Of a stretch of 64,000 bases of DNA, positions 17,130-26,000 are shown one piece after another. The notes below the pieces were generated by a model. The model made no database searches. It was not told the DNA's origin and was given only the letters and a program-made list of their open reading frames with translations. Position 1 is the first letter of the stretch. Each line of letters starts with the position of its first letter. Position numbers and translations under genes: made by a program. The DNA comes from Palsa-343 sp036269135 (GTDB taxonomy: Bacteria > Acidobacteriota > Terriglobia > Terriglobales > Acidobacteriaceae). The stretch lies in the NCBI GenBank assembly GCA_036269135.1, contig DATASQ010000013.1, positions 1 through 64,000 of the forward strand, in the 5' to 3' direction.

Positions 17130-18551
17130 TCAGGGCGCGCTCGCCGTCTGTCCTTTCTCCGAATAAACGAACTGCTCCACTTGGGCCCGTTCCTTCTCTA
17201 CTTCGGCCAGGTGCTCGGCGCGCAGCTTCTGATAGACGGCAAACTCCCGCTGCGCCTTTTCTTTCTCGCCGGCATGTACGTAGTCCGTGCCCAGGCGATA
17301 ATACGCATCGGTCAGGCTCGGGTCGAGTTGCAATGCGCGCTCGTACTGCGGAATCGACTCGCCATAGTTGCGCTCGTCTTCATACAGGTCGCCGAGCTGG
17401 ACATGCGCCGGCGCCAGCGAATCATTGAGCGCGATGGCTTTGCGCAAGAGGGACTCCACCGCGGCCAGGTCGGTTCCCGGATCCTCCACCCGCCTGCCCT
17501 TCCACAAACTCACAGCGTAATAGTATTGCGCCAGCGCGTTCTCAGGTTCCAGCTCGGCGTAACGCCGGAATCTCTGCGTGACTTCGTCCGCCTGCAACGG
17601 CGAGCTGTTGTACGCCTTCGACAGGAAGACGTAGCAGCGCGGATCGCGCGGGTTGAGATCCGCTGCGGCGAGCAGGGCCTTGATGGCCGGGTCGTACTTA
17701 CCGCGGGAATAGTCCGCCAGCCCGAGTCCAATCCACATACGCGGGGAGCTGGGATACCGCTGCACCCCCTGCTGAAAAATCGCGATGGCCGGCTCGTAAG
17801 TGCGGTGAAGAAGCATCTCGCTGCCCCAGTTGAAGAGGTTATCTTCGCTGGGATCGAGGTGGACAGCTGCTTCATAATCGTTGGCCGCGGCGATATACTG
17901 GCGGCTTTTCTCATCAATTTGTCCGAGCAGGCTGCGCAATTCCCCGGTATCTCTGACCTTAATGAGCGCGTTCACGATCTGGCGCGCCTGATCGACTCTG
18001 CCCAGCAGATAATCCGCCATGGCGAGATCGTAGGCATTGTCATAGGCTTGCGGGCGGATGCGCCAGGCCTTCTCCAGATACGGCTGAGCCTCCGCAATCC
18101 TGCCGCCCTGAACGTACAGTTCGCCGAGATTATGGTGGGCATCGTAGTTCCCGGGATCGAGCAGAGCCGCCCGTTCGAACTGATCCGCCGCCGCATCGCG
18201 ATTCCCGTCGTGAACCAGAGCGACGCCCAGGTTCACCCGAGCCGCCGCCAAATCCGGCTTGATCCGGACGGCGACCTTGAGCTGCTCGACCGCCCTGCCT
18301 GTCTGTGCGAGGGAGGCGTAGACCATCCCCAGCAACTCGCGCAGTTCATAGTTTTGGGGGGCGTACGGCAGGATCCGCTGCAATTCATCGGCTGCCTGGG
18401 GGAGCCGGCCGGCTTCGTAGTCGGCGACGGCGGCCTGATATTCCTGATCCAGTTGTTGCTTCGAAGGACTCTGGGCGTTGGCAGTCCAGGCGAAGGGCGC
18501 GGGCAGACACAGAAGGAAACAACCGACCCGCCAGCGCCAGCCCCAGCTCAA
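17130..18551 (-). CDS. secreted TPR-repeat protein
   Basis: 473-residue TPR protein with signal peptide (WRVGCFLLCLPAPFAWTANA) and repeats throughout, e.g. AVEQLKVAVRIKPDLAAARV and QFERAALLDPGNYDAHHNLG. I chose TTG 18551 because CGGAGGAG sits about 6 nt upstream and the signal peptide begins directly; a GTG at 18596 would add an Arg-rich leader. Its WGSEMLLHR block and the following about 80 residues closely match the TPR protein at 33087-34760, so they are paralogues on either side of the CRTAC1 cluster. It is the first gene of a minus-strand set with the Tat phosphatase-like protein 38 bp downstream. Probably a protein-interaction scaffold in the periplasm or envelope. Confidence 0.85.
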   Translation of the reverse strand: MSWGWRWRVGCFLLCLPAPFAWTANAQSPSKQQLDQEYQAAVADYEAGRLPQAADELQRILPYAPQNYELRELLGMVYASLAQTGRAVEQLKVAVRIKPDLAAARVNLGVALVHDGNRDAAADQFERAALLDPGNYDAHHNLGELYVQGGRIAEAQPYLEKAWRIRPQAYDNAYDLAMADYLLGRVDQARQIVNALIKVRDTGELRSLLGQIDEKSRQYIAAANDYEAAVHLDPSEDNLFNWGSEMLLHRTYEPAIAIFQQGVQRYPSSPRMWIGLGLADYSRGKYDPAIKALLAAADLNPRDPRCYVFLSKAYNSSPLQADEVTQRFRRYAELEPENALAQYYYAVSLWKGRRVEDPGTDLAAVESLLRKAIALNDSLAPAHVQLGDLYEDERNYGESIPQYERALQLDPSLTDAYYRLGTDYVHAGEKEKAQREFAVYQKLRAEHLAEVEKERAQVEQFVYSEKGQTASAP

Positions 18552-18718
18552 ACGTCTCCTCCGACATACACTGCGTGAGCACCTCGTATGTCCCACAGAA
18601 GTGCGGCGCAGAGCAACACCCGGTAGAGGGAATCCTTGAACGTGCTTCTCCGGAGTGTCGTTTATCTTAGCCTGGAACGCATTCCATCGTCCCGAATTAT
18701 CTGGACGCGATACGGATA

Positions 18719-18741
18719 AGCCCCGCCATCCAGGCGGGGCT
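18719..18741 (-). terminator. hairpin terminator candidate after TBDT 2
   Basis: AGCCCCGCC (18719-18727) and GGCGGGGCT (18733-18741) form a perfect 9-bp GC-rich stem with a 5-nt loop, about 40 bp beyond the TBDT 2 stop. On the minus strand it is followed only by TATCCG, so the U-tract is weak. Confidence 0.55.
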
Positions 18742-18780
18742 CATCCGATCAACAGGACCGTGAAACTCCAGGCGACAAGC

Positions 18781-21700
18781 CTAGTAGTACAGCTTCAGAG
18801 CGAATTGAATCTGGCGCGGATCGTAGGGAGCATCGCGCGTCGATCCGACTTCGCCAAAATGAGGATCTTCGAAGTTGCCCGATCCTCCGATGGCCACCAC
18901 ACCGTTTCCGCCAAAATTCGGCGCGTTAAAGTTCGGGTGGTTCGCAATGTTGAAGAACTCGGCACGGAATTGTGTCCTGAACCGGTCCGAAAGCTGGAAA
19001 TTCTTGAAGAGCGAAAAATCCAGCCGGTGGAAGCCAGGGCCCGGGATCTGACCGGGCGCCGGGCCGAGGGCGGCTGCCCCGTTGAGGGGGATACACCCTG
19101 GGACGGAACTCGGATCCGGGGCAATCGTGCCACTCTGGTCCGACAGCTGACAGGCCTGACTAAAGGCCTTTGGGTTGTTGATCCAGAACGGCCGGGGTGC
19201 GCCGTCAATGACTTTGCTCTTGATGCTCAGTTGCGGACTCTGGCCCGATACCAGGTAATCGTCGCACTGCCCCTCGCCGGAGATGACCCCTGTGGGGCAG
19301 GTGAAGTTGAGCGGTTGTCCGCCCTGCAGGGTGAGAATCCAGTTAGTCGCCCAACCCCCCAGAATCAAGTTGTCGATGCCGCTGTGATTCATGTACATCT
19401 GGCCTTTTCCGAACGGCAACTGATATCCGCCGCTGAAATGCAGCACCTGCCGGAGGTCAAAGTCCGCCAGAGAATAATCGAAGCGCGGTCCCAGGCCGGG
19501 GATGTTATAGGCCCGCAAGCCTCCGGTCGAGCCACCGTTCAGCAAATCACCCGCATCGGAGAGCGTCCTGGAATAGGTGTAGGTGAACAGGAAGGTGAAT
19601 CCGTTAGAGAATTGTTCCTCGATTTTGGTCTGAAGGCCGTTGTAATTACTGACGCCATAGGTTGCCTGATAGCTACCGCCGCCGAAATCCGGAAAGGGCA
19701 CGCAACTGCCGTCCGGAAACACGGCGTACTTGCCGCAGTTCTTGGTATCGATGCCGGCCGGGAGGATCTGGGTGATGTTCTGATACCCCACGCCGCCCTG
19801 GAGATCGGCGCCGTGCGTGTACACGTAGGCGGCCTGCGCCGTCAACGTCCGGGTGATCGCATATTGCAGCGTCAGGTTGGCACTGAGGGTACGCGGTGTC
19901 GAATAGTTGAACTGCAGCCCCTGCAATCCGAGACCCAGCGCGTTTACGGCGGATGAGGTAAGGGGGATGCAGGAGAAGCCCGACTCGAAGTTAGCGGTGC
20001 CTCCCGGGCCAGCGCTGGGGCACCCGGCATACGGCGAGTTATAGCTGATGGGCGCTACCTGGGATGCAATGCTGGGGCCGGATGGGTTCGACTGCGGCGT
20101 GTACGACAGGTTGTACACGAAGGGGTAATTCTCGCCGTCATTCGGCCCATATCCCTGGTTTTCGAACGAGTTGTAAAAGAGGCCGATTCCGCCGCGCACC
20201 ACCAGTTTGGGGGTGATCTCAAAGTCGGCGCCGAATCGGGGAGCGATCAACCCTCTCTCCACGCGCAGCAAACCCTGCCCATAGCGGTCCGTGGACATCA
20301 GCGCGATCCCGTCTTTGGCCAGCAGGTCCACAAATCCGTAGCACCCGATGCCGTTGCAGGTGCCAGCGGCCGCAGGCACGGTTACGCCGGCCGAATTGGT
20401 ATAGGCAGGATGGCCCGTCGACAGGGTGCGGTTATCCTTGCCGCTGGCGGGGATGATGTAGGTCGGGGCGCCGATGGCTGTCCCCGACACGGGTGTCGGC
20501 ACGAAGTTCGCCTGCCCCCCATTCGTCTCGTTGATGGGACCGAAGTCATCCCAGCGCACGCCCAGATTGAGGGTCAGCCTGGGGGTCACCTTCCAGTCAT
20601 CCTGGAAGTAGGTAGCGAAGTACATTTTCTGGTCGTAGGTCTTGTTGATGTTCGAGGCATCGACGTCGTCGGTGCCGCCAGAATAGCTGAAGCCGTTGGG
20701 ATTTGGGTTACCGTTGATGGTCGCCGGAGCGGCTGTGGGCGGGACCAGCAGTTGCGCGATGCCGCCGGTGGTATTGCCCTGGTTGGGAATATCCACAAAC
20801 GTGCCGTTATAGTCGAACAGCCCGTGGGAGTAGGCGGGTTGCAAGGTGGAGAACTTGACGTACTGGTACTCGATGCCCATCTTGAAGCTGTGACTGCCGT
20901 AGATTTTCGTGAAGTCATCCGTGACCTGGAGGGTTTGGCTGACTTCGTCGGAGGGCAGGAAGGAGTTGCTGCCCAGCGACTGGAGATTCGCGATGGTAAA
21001 TTCCGGCAAGCCGCCATTTTCCTGTCCCTGGGGGATGCCGGAAATTCCAAACTGCCCGGGAATCCCGTTGACCGTCCCTTCCGGTCCGTATCGCGTGGTG
21101 TGCAGGTGGGCAAAGCCGGCGCGCACCTGATTGACGGTCTTCGGGGTAAAGATGTGCGTATATCCGGCAACCGCCTGATCGGACTTCGCGGTCTGAATGC
21201 CCTGCTGGAAGGCGCCGCCGTCCGCGATGCCGCCGAAGATACCGGGAATGTAGATGGGATCGTCGGAGTAGCTGAAGCGCACGAAGGCCTGGTCCGACTG
21301 GCTGGGATTCACGTCACCGCGAATGTCAAATTGATTTCTGTGCTCGAACAGGTTCGGGCTGACGCCGAAGACCTGCGTTCCGGAGTTCGGGGCAGGATAC
21401 AGATTGAGCACTTTAACGGCGTTGGCATTGAGCCGAGCCGCGGGAATCTGATTCAGATCCGGGCACGACGCTGCCGTGAAGCTCGTGGCGCTGGGAGCGC
21501 AGCTCGATCCGAAGGGATCGCGCACATAGGCGTCAGAACCGCTGGAGTTGGCGAGTCCGGAAACCGGGTCCACCGAACCGGCGGCAACGAATCGCGTGGT
21601 GGCCGGATCCATAACGGTGCCCTTCTGAATCGCGCGACCCAAAGCATCGGGCCGGGTTGTGCCGTCGTTGAAGCCAAGGATCTGGGAGAGATTGGTGAAC

Positions 21701-22722
21701 CCGCTGCTCCGCTCCAGCGTCGTAGGCACGTTGCCGTTCTGCGCGGTTCCCTGCACGCGGCGAAAGCCCTCATAGTCCCCAAAGAAAAAGACCTTGTTCC
21801 TGATAATTGGACCGCCCATGTCGCCGCCGAACTGATTCTGGCGCAGCTCGCCTTTCTTGATCCCGGTGTTGTTCTCAAAGTAGTCGGCGGCGTCCAGCTT
21901 GTCGTTGCGGAAGAACTCCCAGACCGCCCCGTGGATCTGGTTAGTCCCCGATTTGATGGTCGCGTTCAGGACGGCACCGCCGGCGCGACCTAATTCGGCG
22001 CTGAAGTCCGCCGTCTGCACCTTGAATTCCTGAATCGCATCCACCGGCGGCAGAATGACGTAATTCGTTCCGTTGAGGAAGTCCACCGCATTGGAGTTGT
22101 TATCGATGCCGTCCAGCAGGTAGTTGTTTTGCGAGGGGCGCAGCCCGTTGGCCGAGAAGGCGCCGGTGGAGGCATTCCCGCGGGTGTCGGCCTGGGGCGT
22201 CTGCATCCCCGCGCCCAGCTGCGCCAGGAACGTAAAGTTCCGCCCGTTGAGCGGCAGATTGTTCACTTCCCGCGAGCCGATTTCCTGCCCGACGGAAGCC
22301 TCCTGCGTCTGCATCAGCGGGGGCGCCGTGTTCACATAGACGGTCTCCGTGCTGGAGCCGGTCTTGAGCTGGATGTTGGCCTGCACAATCTGAGCGACCG
22401 CAACCGTCACGTTCGACTGGGTCGTCTTCGCGAAGCCCGCCGCCGTTACCGTGATGCTGTAATGTCCGGTTCGGACCGGGGAGAAGGTATAGCCGCCGCC
22501 ATTGTCGGTCTTCGTCTGCAGCGTGATTCCCTGATCGAGATTGAGCAGGGAAACGCTCGCTTTGGGAACGACCGCGCCGGTCGCATCGGTGACCGTACCG
22601 GTGATTGAGCCTTCGTCGACCTGCCCGTGCGCATACCGGACGGGGAAGAAGAACAGACTCAGTGAAACGACGGCCAGAGAGAGGATGCTCAGCGGAGTGA
22701 ACAGACTGCGGTGACGGCCCAT
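18781..22722 (-). CDS. TonB-dependent receptor 2, Oar-like
   Basis: 1313-residue outer-membrane receptor. Order: signal peptide (ILSLAVVSLSLFFFPVRYAHG); carboxypeptidase-regulatory-like domain (SITGTVTDATGAVVPKASVS, about 35-120); plug (EVNNLPLNGRNFTFLAQLGAG, RPSQNNYLLDGIDNN); long beta-barrel ending in FALKLYY. AGGAGGGC lies about 7 nt upstream of the ATG, fixing the start. On its coding strand the upstream region carries TTGACA and two LacI-like boxes. It is divergent from the CRTAC1/TPR block, which makes that block a candidate functional partner. The family likely imports oligosaccharides or peptides; the substrate is unresolved. Confidence 0.92.
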   Translation of the reverse strand: MGRHRSLFTPLSILSLAVVSLSLFFFPVRYAHGQVDEGSITGTVTDATGAVVPKASVSLLNLDQGITLQTKTDNGGGYTFSPVRTGHYSITVTAAGFAKTTQSNVTVAVAQIVQANIQLKTGSSTETVYVNTAPPLMQTQEASVGQEIGSREVNNLPLNGRNFTFLAQLGAGMQTPQADTRGNASTGAFSANGLRPSQNNYLLDGIDNNSNAVDFLNGTNYVILPPVDAIQEFKVQTADFSAELGRAGGAVLNATIKSGTNQIHGAVWEFFRNDKLDAADYFENNTGIKKGELRQNQFGGDMGGPIIRNKVFFFGDYEGFRRVQGTAQNGNVPTTLERSSGFTNLSQILGFNDGTTRPDALGRAIQKGTVMDPATTRFVAAGSVDPVSGLANSSGSDAYVRDPFGSSCAPSATSFTAASCPDLNQIPAARLNANAVKVLNLYPAPNSGTQVFGVSPNLFEHRNQFDIRGDVNPSQSDQAFVRFSYSDDPIYIPGIFGGIADGGAFQQGIQTAKSDQAVAGYTHIFTPKTVNQVRAGFAHLHTTRYGPEGTVNGIPGQFGISGIPQGQENGGLPEFTIANLQSLGSNSFLPSDEVSQTLQVTDDFTKIYGSHSFKMGIEYQYVKFSTLQPAYSHGLFDYNGTFVDIPNQGNTTGGIAQLLVPPTAAPATINGNPNPNGFSYSGGTDDVDASNINKTYDQKMYFATYFQDDWKVTPRLTLNLGVRWDDFGPINETNGGQANFVPTPVSGTAIGAPTYIIPASGKDNRTLSTGHPAYTNSAGVTVPAAAGTCNGIGCYGFVDLLAKDGIALMSTDRYGQGLLRVERGLIAPRFGADFEITPKLVVRGGIGLFYNSFENQGYGPNDGENYPFVYNLSYTPQSNPSGPSIASQVAPISYNSPYAGCPSAGPGGTANFESGFSCIPLTSSAVNALGLGLQGLQFNYSTPRTLSANLTLQYAITRTLTAQAAYVYTHGADLQGGVGYQNITQILPAGIDTKNCGKYAVFPDGSCVPFPDFGGGSYQATYGVSNYNGLQTKIEEQFSNGFTFLFTYTYSRTLSDAGDLLNGGSTGGLRAYNIPGLGPRFDYSLADFDLRQVLHFSGGYQLPFGKGQMYMNHSGIDNLILGGWATNWILTLQGGQPLNFTCPTGVISGEGQCDDYLVSGQSPQLSIKSKVIDGAPRPFWINNPKAFSQACQLSDQSGTIAPDPSSVPGCIPLNGAAALGPAPGQIPGPGFHRLDFSLFKNFQLSDRFRTQFRAEFFNIANHPNFNAPNFGGNGVVAIGGSGNFEDPHFGEVGSTRDAPYDPRQIQFALKLYY

Positions 22723-22833
22723 GCAGATGCCCTCCTGAAAAAGTTTTCGGCTCCCGCTTCTGCTGCTTTTTCCCCCCTGAAAACGGGGGCGGATGCGGGT
22801 AAGCCATACAGCTGAATTGCTCGATTAGGGACA

Positions 22834-22868
22834 ATGTAAACGGTTAACTTTGGATGTAACCGATTACG
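22834..22868 (-). promoter_or_regulatory. two LacI-family-like operator boxes upstream of TBDT 2
   Basis: Two imperfect palindromes lie side by side. TGTAAACGGTTAAC spans 22835-22848 and TGTAACCGATTACG spans 22855-22868, 20 bp start to start. The first shares 11 identical bases (TGTAAACGGTT) with a box before the GH2 gene at 34924. Both lie just downstream of the predicted transcription start of TBDT 2, a typical roadblock repressor position. Confidence 0.5.
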
Positions 22869-22876
22869 CGGCAACA

Positions 22877-22905
22877 CCCTAATCCACTTGCTCTGTTCTT
22901 GTCAA
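22877..22905 (-). promoter_or_regulatory. candidate promoter of TBDT 2
   Basis: On the minus strand TTGACA (22905-22900) is followed after 17 bp by TTAGGG (22882-22877), a weak -10 hexamer. Transcription would begin near 22870, immediately before the two LacI-like boxes. Confidence 0.45.
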
Positions 22906-22911
22906 TCTAAA

Positions 22912-22931
22912 GTTGTAGATTTTTCTACAAC
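22912..22931. promoter_or_regulatory. perfect 8-bp inverted repeat in the 22.7-23.1 kb intergenic region
   Basis: GTTGTAGA (22912-22919) and TCTACAAC (22924-22931) form an exact inverted repeat around TTTT. It lies 7 bp upstream of the TBDT 2 -35 element and about 165 bp before the divergent fusion gene, so an operator is more likely than a terminator. The rest of the 373-bp gap (22723-23095) holds the TBDT 2 promoter, its operators and GC-rich sequence with no other recognised feature. Confidence 0.45.
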
Positions 22932-23095
22932 GCTCCGAGCGCGAGAAAAGAGGCTATTCCTGGGCCGGGATGGCCGGAAACGGAACCCGTGGGCAGCTCG
23001 GAATCGGCCGGCACCGCCGCCCGCGAGGCCCTTAGGCCTGGAGGGGGTAAGTCCGGCCCGGCGGCAGCCTTTGTTCGCGGATTTTTCCGGGTGCT

Positions 23096-26000
23096 ATGAT
23101 GCCGTCGTCCGCCGAGGCGAAGGTTTTCTGGATTATGGGTGGTGGCAGCCGCGAAGATAGAAATCTCCTGATCTCTCGGCGCGCGGTCCTCAGGGGCATG
23201 GCGTTTGCCGCGACACTTTTTCGTCCCGCGCCCTTCTTCGGGGCTCCATTCCCCGGTCTCGGGGAGACCGCGACAGCCCCGCCTGGCGATCTGCCCTTTG
23301 CGGATGTTCGTCTCGCTCCCCGCTATCCGGCAACCTCGCCGCTGACCGACATCGTGGCGCTGGTCCCTCCAGGGGCCGACGGCTATATCTCGGAGAAATA
23401 CGCGCACGAACTCCAGGCCATTCTCGAACAGTGGAGCCACGCGCTGAGACAGTCGCCGGAGAAGCTGGCTTTCATTGCTTCGTTTCTGGATTCGGGAATC
23501 AGCGGGACGGCGGCGGGACGGTTCGCGGAGACGCCGCTGCGCTCCCGTTCCGGAATCGAAGCCGTGCGGCGTACCTTCGCCGAATCGGTCACAGGACGCG
23601 ACGCATTTCTGCACGGATTGCGAACCTCGTTCAGCGACGCAGCAGGCATCGACACGGCAGAATTCGAGATATTCGCCATTGAAGCCGTCGCATCGTCACT
23701 GCTGACGGTGCGCACTCGTCTGCGCTACGACATTGTTTTGCGGCGCAGGGATCGGCGGCGCGAGGAGAGAGTCGGCAGCTGGCAGATGGAATGGGTTCGG
23801 GGAGATTCCGGTGGCTGGACCGCCCGCCGATGGGACGCGAGTCCGGAGACCGATTGCTCGTCCGACACTGACGCTTTTGCCGACATCGCCGAATTCGCGC
23901 TGGGCGCAACCGGCTCCTGGCGCGATCAGCTCCTGCATGGATCCGACTATTGGCGAACCGTGCTCGACGGCGCTGTCGGCGTGGATGTCTATGGCAATAA
24001 CGGCGTGGCCGCCGGCGACTTCAACAACGACGGTTTTGACGACCTCTACGTTTGTCAGCCCGCCGGACTGCCGAATCGTCTTTACCGCAACTGCGGCGAC
24101 GGTACTTTTGAGGATGTTACTGAACGCGCGGGCGTGGGAGTCCTGGACAATACCGCGTGCGCGCTGTTCGTGGATTTCGATAACCGCGGTTGGCAGGACC
24201 TGCTGGTGGTTTGCGGCACCGGCCCTCTGCTCTTCGTGAACCAGGGCGACGGCACGTTTTCCCTCCGGCGGGATGCTTTCCAGTTCGCTCGTCCGCCCCA
24301 GGGAACTTTCACCCACGCCGCGGTCGCCGACTATGACGGCGACGGTCGGCTGGACATTCATTTGTGCCTGTACATGTACTACCTGGGGCTGGACCAGTAT
24401 CACTATCCAATTCCGTATTACGACGCCCGCAACGGACCTCCGAACTGCCTCTTTCACAATGGGGGCGGCCATCGCTTTGTCGAAACCACGGAAGCCGCCG
24501 GCCTAAATGCGGACAACAACCGTTACAGCTTTGCCTGCGCCTGGGGCAATGCCGGCCGGTACGGGCTGCCGGATCTGTTTGTCGCTAACGATTTCGGCAG
24601 TTCGCAGCTTTATCGCAATAACGGGAACGGCACATTCACCGTTGTTTCGCGAGAAGCCAATGTGGAGGGCGTGGGAGCCGGCATGAGCTGCTGCTGGTGC
24701 GATTACGATAACGATGGTCTCCAGGATATCTATGTGCCGAGCATGTGGGAGGCCGCCGGACAACGCGTCTCCGAGCAAGAGCGCTTTCATGCAAATGCGC
24801 CTGCATCCATTCGCGAGCTCTATCAGCGCCACGCCCGCGGCAACGCCCTTTACCGCAACCAGGCGACCGGGCGATTCGAAAATGAGGGGCGGGAGGCGGC
24901 TGTGGAGATGGGCCGCTGGTCCTGGGGGTCCGACTTCTGGGATTTCGACCACGACGGTTTTTCCGATCTCTACGTGACGAATGGCTATATCTCCGAGCCG
25001 GATCGGGACGACCTTGCCAGTTTCTTCTGGCGCCAGATCGTCGGCCATTCTCCCGACGATGCCACTCCCTCGGTTCGCTATGAGCGCGGATGGAACGCCA
25101 TCAATGAGCTCATTCGGTCCGATCACACCTGGCACGGATATGCGCGGAACGTGTTCTTCCTGAACCTGGGTAACGGCACGTTCGCCGAAGCTTCCGCACC
25201 CACAGGCCTCGATTTTTCCGAAGACAGCCGTTGCTTCGTGCTGGCGGACATCGATCACGATGGGCGGCTGGAAGTCATCCTGAAGAATCGCAACGCTCCG
25301 CAGCTCCGCGTGCTCCATAACCAAATGAAGAGCATTGGAAAATCGGTGAGTTTTCAATTGCGCGGCCACAGGAGCAATCGCGATGCGATCGGCGCCGCCA
25401 TCACCGTGGAAACTGCGGGGCGCAGGCAGACCAAATACCTTCAGGCCGGTTCGGGATTCCTTTCCCAGCATTCGAAGGAAGTCTTCTTCGGTATTGGCGG
25501 CGCTGACGCAGTGGCGCGCGCCACGATCCACTGGCCCAGCGGCGCCCGGCAGGTATTTGCCAATCTGCCGGCCGGCCATCGCATTGCCATTGACGAGGAC
25601 TCCGAGGCGTTTCATGCAGCCCCATTCCTCGCCCTCGCGCCGAACTCCGCGGTCGCGAACTCGGCCAGCGCGGGCGAGTCCCTGCCTCGCAACGTGCAGA
25701 CCTGGCTGATCGAGCCGCTCAAGGCACCCGCCTTCTCCCTCCCCGATGTGAACGGAACTATGCAGGAGCTCCGCTCGTATCGCGGAGGGATTGTTCTTCT
25801 TCTCTTCTGGTCCGTCGGGGCTCCATTAAGCGTCGATGCGCTGCGGAAGCTGGAGAAGGATCCTGCTCTTCGCTCCGGCCCTGCCGTCACCTGCGTGGCC
25901 GTGAATGTGGATGACGCGACCCAACTCGGGTCTGCACGATCCACCGCAACGCAGGAGCGCATCTCGTTTCCGGTATTGTTCGCGACCGAAGAGATTGCCG

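Noticed and set aside
15820..17166. 448-codon plus-strand open frame across the Tat phosphatase-like gene
   Set aside because: Antisense shadow; the minus strand shows the Tat signal and superfamily motifs.
20410..21993. 527-codon plus-strand open frame within TBDT 2
   Set aside because: Antisense to the plug and barrel of an unmistakable receptor; no start signal or recognisable domain.
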